This document shows positions 56,383 to 64,000 of a DNA stretch of 64,000 nt, piece by piece. Where the stretch lies: assembly GCA_963971285.1 (NCBI GenBank), contig OZ020251.1, positions 1,612,001 through 1,676,000 on the forward strand. Direction: 5' to 3'. The DNA is from Astropecten irregularis (Eukaryota; Echinodermata; Asteroidea; Paxillosida; Astropectinidae). The translations under genes and the position numbers were made by a program. Every line of letters begins with the position of its first letter. The first letter of the stretch is position 1. Under the pieces are notes generated by a model that was not told the DNA's origin, made no database searches, and saw nothing but the letters and a program-made list of their open reading frames with translations.

Positions 56383-58018
56383 CCCACATCCACTTCCTTT
56401 CTGCCGTCAATATTTGTGTCATTTTCCAGTCTGTTGACTTCCTATTCATGGTGGAAATGGTATTTAAGCCTGTAGCTTGTGAGGTGATTGTGGGATACCT
56501 GTTAACTCAATAACCATTCTTGTTTGCTCTATGGGGATATTCTGTTGATCGGTTAGGATTGAAGAACATGTTGTGAAATGTTATGAGTCAAATTGTTTTT
56601 TTTACACATAGTGTATTACTTCCGGAGTGGGAAACTTGTTTAATCATGAATTATTCATGATGAGTAATCATTGTGGGGGAGGGGCGGAAGGGGGGCGGGT
56701 TGTCCAATATTTGATCTGTATTCAAACATCTATATGGGTCCCGTTAGTTTAATTACGTAACTTGAAACAATAAATACGCCTTGGAATTAAGTCATGATAT
56801 TGGAGATGTAACATAAACATTCCCATTCCTGTGTGGGATTGTCTCATGAACTTTGTGCTGATTCTTAATCAAATCTGAAAAATTGATTTAAACAGCAACA
56901 TTTTCCTTTCAGATTTACTGTCTCACTGTAAATAGGTCACAATGAAAAGTCTTAAACTTTGGGACAAATCTTTTGTCAAATTCCCAAAACAAATTATATC
57001 TGTGTGTTCATATTTCCATGCCTGTAATCCTGTATACTTTGCTTAAGCGCAGAAAATCTTGCTTGCGGATTCCATTCAATAGATTTCATGTGTAGCAGTG
57101 CCCGTAAGAACAAAAATAGGCCGTAACAGATTCCATGAAATTGGGCCCATGTCTGTAAGTCACAGAGAAAGGACATGAATCCCTCGAGTCTTACTTTCAA
57201 ACTGTCCCTGACTGAAGATATGGCCACCCATTGCTATGAACTGACTCTACCCTCAGCTCAGCAGCTTGGCTCAGAGAAGCAGCAATTGCCCAATTTAAAT
57301 CTACGACTTCCTCCGTGTTGTTTTTATGGTCTCGCTGCAATCTCAGACTTTTGTAAATTCCCCCTTCTTTAATCCTCATGGTGGATCCTTTATGTCTCTT
57401 GTTTCTCTGGAGGGGCGGAGAGACACTCTATGAAAGAGGGGGGTGTTTGGAGATGAATTTTACCGAGCAAGTAAGGTATATACACACTTCAGGCTAGACG
57501 TGGAGAGGGGTGAAAATTGAAATATCCCCCCAACACACCTGATGGACAAATTGTTGACTGTTGGTTTGTAACTTTCAAAGGCTTCATGTAGTTTCTGTCT
57601 GGGTTGGAGTCTGGTCTGGCCTGGCCGGGATGAAACCTTTCCTGGCTTCTCATAGGACGTCCTTGGAGTTTAGTGTGTCAGGGAAGATTGCTTTATAGAA
57701 TCAGATACTGTCTGTCCGAAGAGGGGCAGGTTCTGATTATATGCAAGCAGGCAAGCATGAATTGAAAAACATTGCCGGGTTAAATTCGGTTGTCTAGTTT
57801 ATACAGTATTCAGAGGTGACTTATCATTGACTTTAATATTCCATTCAAATCTCCTGAATTGTCTCAGGTTTCAACAGACAGAGGAGGATAGCACCCCGAT
57901 ATCATCAAAAACCAGCTTAATGTAGTACAGCAATAATGTACATCATGTTTTACACAGTTTTGATTTTATTCAAATTTCATCTTCCCATGCTTTGCTGCCT
58001 CCAAACTCTTATTATTGC
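56383..58018. other. Non-coding stretch, no gene seen
   Basis: 56670-56700 is G-rich (GGGGGAGGGGCGGAAGGGGGG). No exon recognised. Confidence 0.3.
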
Positions 58019-58094
58019 TTGGAGTTAGGTGGGCCTGAGGTTTTATTGGTTGAATCTGCAAGGATTGAAATGTCAGGCCCTTCTTACTCTGAGC
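58019..58094. repeat. Short 'GGAGTTAGGTGGGCCTGA' foldback copy
   Basis: TTGGAGTTAGGTGGGCCTGA ... TCAGGCCCTTCTTACTC; relative of 13313-13406 and 52146-52380. Confidence 0.55.
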
Positions 58095-58308
58095 ATTGTA
58101 AATTTCAGGTCATTATTTTGGTTGATGAGCAGTTTGCAGCAGTTTATTAATCACTTGTATTGATCTTATCATTATTGTTTAAAATTACAATCTTAAAATG
58201 AAATTGATCTGAATTTCAGTTCCGTTACTTGGACTGGAAAATCGTAGTTGTGAAGTAACTTTCACTGAAACTTTTTATCATACAATTCAATTTTCTGTCT
58301 CATTTTAG

Positions 58309-58434
58309 GAAACAGCCAGTGGATATTTTCTTTGTGCACGTCCGAGTGAACCACACATATCCCACGATGCCTTGTGGACTGGCCTGGCTTCCTGTCTCCT
58401 CAGCACTGACATCATTAGGTACCATCCTAGTAAC
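58309..58434 (+). CDS. Candidate internal exon, 42 codons, unrecognised
   Basis: Good acceptor (TTTTCTGTCTCATTTTAG) and donor (AAC|GTGAGT) enclose 126 bases open in phase 0 at both ends: GYFLCARPSEPHISHDALWT then CLLSTDIIRYHPSN. The composition is unlike the surrounding AT-rich DNA. It is in phase with the candidate exon at 48086-48163. A second frame is open internally but ends at a TGA on the donor. I do not recognise the family. No further exon is seen before 64000, so if real the gene continues outside the window. Confidence 0.45.
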
Positions 58435-58444
58435 GTGAGTACCA

Positions 58445-58713
58445 GTCTAACTCAAAATGTTTGAAAAAATTGTTATTAATCAAATCATCAAATAACCACA
58501 AGGGAAACTGACTGAAATTAAAGTCATTGAAAATTGAACAAAGAAAAATTGACTGGAGCAGGATTCAAACCGGCTACCTCCAGTATGGTATTCAGTCAAT
58601 TCCAGTCAATTTTTCTTTGTTCAATTTTCAATGACTTTAATTTCAGTCAGTTTCCCTTGTGGTTATTTGATGATTTGATTAATAACAATTTTTTCAAACA
58701 TTTTGAGTAAGAC
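58445..58713. repeat. Near-perfect inverted repeat, 113-bp arms, 43-bp loop
   Basis: Arms 58445-58557 and 58601-58713 are complementary with one mismatch seen by eye (58449). They consist of the body and tail of the SINE at 48412-48560. The loop holds a B-box-like GATTCAAACCGGCTACC. It begins 10 bases after the donor of the candidate exon at 58309. Confidence 0.92.
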
Positions 58714-59592
58714 TATGTATATTAATCAATTTGAAAGTGCAACAATCTTTGAAAGTGCTTACATCTAAAGCTTTTGCCTAGAATAGATTGTTGTTTTTTT
58801 GTCAGAGAAGAAATTTTCAGTCATATTCCAAAAAATTGGGATGCAATTTTAGGAAGGTGCTATTTCTGGTCTGTATTTGTTGCACAATGTCCGGGGATGT
58901 CTTCTCTCATAGTAATGACACATAATTAGAGTTTTACCGATAAATGGCAGAAGTTGAGTTTCTGCCGACTTCAGAATGTTTGTGAATGACCATCGATCTT
59001 TAGAATGTTTCATATTGCAAATGTAGCACTGTTATCAAGGACCTTCAACTTTTTGAAGAATCCTGATCCTTTAAGCTTCTGATGACCCTCATCTAGTCCC
59101 CAACTGTGCCACAATTCACCCGCAGACAATTCCTCCGTCTTCAAGTACTCTCAATTCCTTGCAGAGACCTCGAAACTTTACCTGAGCAATTTTCTCCCCA
59201 GCAGCTCTAGTAATTGAATTGATACCGAAGCACAAAGTGATTGTATTTGCAAAGGACAATCATGGAGGGAAACAGTCTGTTAGAATCAACACTTTCCAAG
59301 TAACTGTAGTAGTGCTGACTCTACTCAATGACAGCGTTCTGTTCTGTTAAGAATTGTCATTCTTTTTGGTTCAATCCTCGGTACCCCCTCCCCCTCTACC
59401 CATCTTGAAGTAGCTCAGATGCATTGATCCGTTAATACGTTGCCCCTCATTAGCAGGATTGATACTAATTAAGGAAGATTCATGCCCTTTAGTATCTCGT
59501 TTAACAATGGGTGTTTGATGAGTAGCTTGTAAAAGGATAAAAGGGTTGAGATAGTACTGAGTGGTCACTGCTGTGTCCATTTCAACCAGAGT

Positions 59593-60185
59593 GGTCAGTT
59601 TGATTTCAAAAAGAACAGAAGAAACGGAGGCATGATGTTAATTGGCAGTGAAGAGAGCTCAGGTTATTAGGGGTACTTCAATCTCTAAGATTGGGAAAAG
59701 GAGACTGTATACTCCCTGAATAAAGCCCTGTTGGATACTATCCCACCCACCCTCGGGGCCAATAGATTCTAGATAAACCTTGGAGCAATAATGGTCAGTT
59801 TCAAAACGGAAGGAAGAAATTGAAGCATGTACATTGCCAGTGAAGACTTCTCATTTTGAGGGGTACGTCGAATTGTAAGACTGGGGAAAGGGGTATATAT
59901 GTCCTGACTGTTGGCCCTGTTGGGTACTATCCCACCCACCCTCAGGGCCAATAGATTCTAGATGAACCTTGGAGCAATAATGGTCATTTTGATTTCAAAA
60001 AGAAAGGAAGAAATGGAAGCATGCACATAGCAAGTGAAGACTGCTCAGTTTGAGGGGTATGTCAACTTGTAAGATTAGGAAAAGGGGGTATATTAAGCCC
60101 TGGCTGTTGGCCCTGTTGGGTACTATCCTACCCTCCTGATCATGAGGGCCAATACTAGTATCATGACCCTTGAAGCAATAATGTA
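59593..60185 (+). repeat. Tandem repeat of about 190 bp, 3 copies
   Basis: TGGAGCAATAATGGTCA-type landmark at 59781, 59970 and 60171 (periods 189 and 201). Each unit has ACTATCCCACCCACCCTC, GGGCCAATAGATTCTAGAT and AGGAAGAAATGGAAGCATG. The third copy has an insert TGATCATGAGGG. Confidence 0.88.
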
Positions 60186-61092
60186 CCTTAGCTGAAGGAT
60201 CTGTGATATGGGAGGAGTCTTTAAAGAATGTGGGGTCAAGTCCAGTCCGGCCAGTAGATCATAGATGCAATTTCCTCCTTGCCAAGACCTGACTTTTATT
60301 ATAATTTCCCCCTTGGAATTTATGTGTCCGTGAATCAGAGGAGCCACAACCTGTTATTCTGAAGGCATAAACTCTACTATAAGTCTACTGTCTTGGGAAG
60401 TGGATGGCCAAATTTCCGTGGCCCATAAATGCACCCATCTCGGCCCTTTTTGTCCAATTTCCCCCATCCTATAACCCCTCCCATGCAGTGGATCTGTTTA
60501 GTTTCAGCCATGGTTACATTCCAGTCTTACCAATCCACCTGTCACTCTCAGTAATTGCTATGATGTCTATTGTCCATAGGTATCAACCTGTTGCCCATTA
60601 GTACAGGATTAGCAGCCATTAGTAGAGACATGAATCTGGCAAGGCATTCATTCCTTATTTATGTTAATCCCTTAATGGATATCTGATGTCCTTTTCTAGC
60701 CCATCATATATTCTGTACCCTACACCAATTAGCTGTCGTTTGACTGGTCTAAGAGGGCATCGCTAAGGGCTCTTGTGATCACATTGATATCATGGAATCA
60801 GAGCATCGGGATCATAAAGCCAAGGAGTCGACAGCCGTAATCGATCAGGATAATTTGAAATCCCTCCCATTCCCTTCGCCAACCAGTTCAAGTTGTTATC
60901 TAAAGCGCCCACATTGTGGCGGCTTCCCATTAAAGCTATGTGAAGACTCACTTCTTTATCGAGCTGCTTTTTAAAGGAACCCTGGTCAAAATGGCCTTTG
61001 GAAAACGTTTCACAATTTGTTGCTCTTTGGAGAGGGGGTGCTGGAAGATTGAGGAATAATGAAGACAAGTTAGAAAAACAACCTGCCTCTAA
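60186..61092. other. Non-coding stretch, no gene seen
   Basis: No exon or classified repeat recognised. Confidence 0.3.
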
Positions 61093-61451
61093 TTAAAGGT
61101 AATATCAAACTTTGGTTTTTGTCAAACAAATACAGATTCATGGGCAAAAATACCAAAACAGATACAGTAACAGTCATTTGTGAAAATTTCAGTCCCATAC
61201 ATTGCCCACTTTTTGAGAAAATAGTGAAAAACAGCCTCAGTATTTCTTAAGTCTTTTCTCTTTTAATTTTGATCTTTTAAAAGATCAAACAGATTTTCAG
61301 TCGTTGTTTTGCTAATTTCTGGATAAGCACACCAATTCAGGCGGAAATATTTTAACGATATGTTTCTACCACCACCATCTTCATACCTTGTAAGTTATAC
61401 GTAAATCTGTGAACATTTCTGTCTCTTACCAAAGTATGATACTACCTTTAA
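61093..61451. mobile_element. TTAA-flanked MITE, best-preserved copy
   Basis: TTAAAGGTAATATCAAACTTTGG ... CCAAAGTATGATACTACCTTTAA; TTAA at 61093-61096 and 61448-61451. TTAA duplication with these ends suggests a piggyBac-type mobiliser (inference). Interior includes CAGTCCCATACATTGCCCAC. Confidence 0.78.
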
Positions 61452-62457
61452 CTAGGCATTGTTAGAATAAACTGAGTGCATGAATGGATTTTGTTGACAA
61501 TCTAAAGGTGCTTTGTCCATTGCGCACACTTCATCCTGGCTAGTTACCGAGCCTGAAGGGTAGAATTTAGGACTAACAGTTCTTCTCCACTTGCTAACTG
61601 CCAACTAGTCACGTGTTCATTTCTGCACAATCATTTCCAGTGTTCATTTCCAAAGCCACCCATTTTAGAGATGCATGTACTAGTTTTCACTCCTAGGTAT
61701 TTCCTCCTCTGCCAGGGAAAGTCTACTTAAGTTCAGTTTTGCACAAACAAAACTGTCATTTTGCAGTTTTATTTACAGAAATAATATTTATTTTCAAATT
61801 TCATAACCTTGGAATTTCAAACCAACATGCCACTGATAATTGCTTCTAATTATTAGAGATCTTACAATAGCCAAAACCTTGAGGATACTCTAGAAATACA
61901 AATTACGGAGACCATAAGACGGTTTCAAAAATGTTTACTTGGTCTCTCCCCAAAAAGACAGTGGAGGTCAGATTGACCTGACAAATTGATGGCTAACTTT
62001 CTTGTCACATATACCTCAGGAGTGATTGTTATTTTGACTGGAGGGATAACTGTTAACAGTTCTATACATGTATGTCATCCTGTTTGTGTGCTATCATCTT
62101 GAAAGGAAGATTGACCAGAGGCTGGTGTGATGTTTGACCACAGCATGGGGGGATTAGAGAGAAGATGCCATAGAATAGGGTCAGTATTTTAACCTGTAGG
62201 GGGCAGATTAGCCTGGCTCCAAGGTAGGACAATAGGCTGTATTGGGGGTAGGTTATAACACAGAGGATAAAAGACAAGGATGATAGAAGTGTGGATTGAG
62301 GAATAGACTTAACAAATTGTTTGTGAAGCTAAAGGGAAACTTCCTATTATAACCATTTAGCCTTCTGTCTGTTGTTTTTGCTGTTACATTTGGACAGCAA
62401 ACCTACCCATTCTTGTTTGATTTTTGCGAAATTTTAAACTGAGGACAGGTTGTGGAG
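61452..62457. other. Non-coding stretch, no gene seen
   Basis: No exon recognised; GGGAAACTTCCTATTATAACC at 62335 recurs inverted at 63180, bracketing the SINE and the element at 62849-63093. Confidence 0.35.
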
Positions 62458-62765
62458 TGGAGTCCTGTGGCCTAGTGGTCTGGCGTGTCGTACTCAAGAT
62501 CTTGTGGTCAATCTTCAGATTGTGGGTTTGAATCCAGCCATGGGTTAGTGGTGCTTGCATCCTTGGGCAAGACGCTTTATCAAGTATTGCTCCTCTTCAC
62601 CAAGGAGTAAATGGGTACCTGTGAGGGTAGAGATGGCTTTGTGTGCTTGATTAGCCCTGCACGCTTTGCAGGCAGCTGCAATGATCAGGGATAATAATAG
62701 TGTAAAGCGTTGTGATACCCTTCTTGTGTGTAATAACGCTATATAAATGTCTAAATTATTTATTA
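62458..62765 (+). repeat. tRNA-derived SINE, near full length
   Basis: Head with A box TGGCCTAGTGGTCTGGCG and B box GGGTTTGAATCC (62524-62535), body CTTGGGCAAGACGCTTTATC and AAATGGGTACCTGTGAGGG, end AACGCTATATAAATGTCTAA with an AT-rich tail. The CTTGGGCAAG and CGCTATATAAATG blocks recur widely in marine invertebrate SINEs. Confidence 0.8.
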
Positions 62766-62848
62766 TTTTTATGTTGCGGCCAAGAAAATGTGATTGTGAA
62801 CTTAGCTCTATCCATGAAAAACTATGTTCACCATGCCTTGCTCTGCAA

Positions 62849-63093
62849 CCAATTTCATAGAGCTGCTTAAGCACCAAAATTTGCTTAAGCTAAAAATACC
62901 TTGGTAAATCAAATCAGTATGCCAGCCCAAACTCCTTGTGAATGTTATGCTCAGCAAACAATGGCCGAATAACAAGTCAAAAGCAGTGAACATCACATGA
63001 AACTTTGATTGGTAATCCTGTTTGGTCAAGGAAGACTTTTCATGCATAAGCAATTTTTGTGCTTAAAGTTAAGCAGCTCTATGAAATTGGCCT
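62849..63093 (+). repeat. GCTTAGCA-family element
   Basis: CCAATTTCATAGAGCTGC ... GCAGCTCTATGAAATTGGCC inverted ends, interior with AGCAAACAATGGCCGAATAA related to 794-1033. Confidence 0.7.
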
Positions 63094-64000
63094 CTGTCTT
63101 AAGGTATAAATTTTACCCAAATCATACCAGTGCTGTCAAAATGTAAGAGCAAATAAAGATGAAAGAAAGAAAGTTAAGTGGTTATAATAGGAAGTTTCCT
63201 TTTACTTCACAAACAATTTGGAAAGTGTTTGTGTATCTGAACAAGTGCAATTGTCTTGGCGGTCACCTTTAATTCAACGGTCCTCCGTCAATCAATTTAT
63301 GTAGGCTGAGTGATTGGCATTTAAGGGGGCATGTCCCTTGGAGTTAATTGTTCACCGATACAGACAAAATGTGCAAGCCTATCACAACATAATAATGTAT
63401 GATCAAAATTGACCCATTTAGAAAACAAAATGCTACCTCACCCCTTCACCTTTGCTGGATATTAATATCCTTAGACAGCACCCTTGCCCAAACATTTGTG
63501 GCTGAAATTGGCCGAGAATTGGAGAAACTTCCGATTGGACTTGATCAAGGGTTTAAAGAGGTCGGCAGTCGTTGACAGAGCCAGGACAGGAACCTACATG
63601 TAGGCCTAGCTGTTACCCTGATGACCTACCATTAGTACCCCTACACCTGCCCACCTGTTGTGAAATCAATCCCTGGGAACAAGTCTTTCCCATCTGGTTG
63701 GATAAAGTGAATGTATTTAATTCTTTTGGGTCCATTTTTTTAAATTAATTGCTGGATTAAAATTGTAGCTTTTAAGTCTAGCCACAGTCAGACAAGTGAA
63801 CGGTCAATAGGTCATGCATTGTGGGATAGGCGCAATGCATGTATCCTGGGGCCAAGCATGATGGGAAAGCCATTTGAAATTTCTAGACACCTTCTTGGGG
63901 AAGTCAATTCTGATGATTTTGAAAATTTGACCATTTTCTGAAAGATCATTAAATTCAGACATTCTAGTTATCCACTGAACGAATTTGGACTCCCTGAGGC
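63094..64000. other. Non-coding end of window
   Basis: No exon recognised on either strand. Confidence 0.3.

Noticed and set aside
59371-60601. Several 60-75-codon open frames
   Set aside because: Short, without recognisable domains, partly over the 190-bp tandem repeat.

Overview
This window is eukaryotic genomic DNA. Genes have introns with GT/AG borders, most of the sequence is non-coding, and it is dense with small foldback elements, tRNA-derived SINEs, minisatellites and one 2A-carrying LINE. The terminal motif GGGGYCRATTTCA on many small elements, the CR1-like LINE with a DVELNPGP motif and the metazoan gene set suggest an invertebrate deuterostome, most likely an echinoderm. That assignment is inference, not proof. 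One 200-base assembly gap lies at 6040-6239.

Layout. 1-1405 holds the last two coding exons of a plus-strand gene for the pyruvate dehydrogenase E3-binding protein (PDHX). 3593-4963 (minus) is a complete amidase-signature hydrolase whose 456-codon reading frame is in one exon. 5310-11340 is repeat territory: a foldback element, a tRNA-derived SINE, the gap, a 16-bp repeat and an 11-copy 103-bp satellite. About 12,000-43,200 is the main feature: four copies of a five-exon gamma-butyrobetaine dioxygenase-like gene (BBOX1-like), two on the minus strand (A 13886-18371, B 21144-26451) and two on the plus strand (C 27598-30893, D 33183-43017), forming an imperfect palindrome of about 15-kb arms around a 0.7-kb spacer. 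A, B and C are open for 395 residues. D is a pseudogene, broken by a 3.7-kb LINE in exon 1 and by a 5-base deletion in exon 4.

43,991-46,150 is a second, smaller palindrome whose core is homologous to the spacer of the first. 46,160-64,000 is mostly non-coding with scattered repeats. It contains two phase-compatible candidate exons (48086-48163 and 58309-58434) of an unrecognised plus-strand gene, a near-perfect 113-bp hairpin and several SINEs.

The BBOX copies allow a relative history to be read. Gene bodies pair A with C and B with D (intron lengths, a shared hAT-like insertion, protein differences), whereas 5' flanks and last exons pair A with D and B with C as a palindrome predicts. This mosaic implies exchange between copies. 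Several small transposons sit in one copy and are absent from the matching place in another, so they are younger than the duplication. PDHX acts in the mitochondrial pyruvate dehydrogenase complex and BBOX1 in carnitine synthesis, but nothing in the sequence shows that the neighbouring genes are co-regulated.
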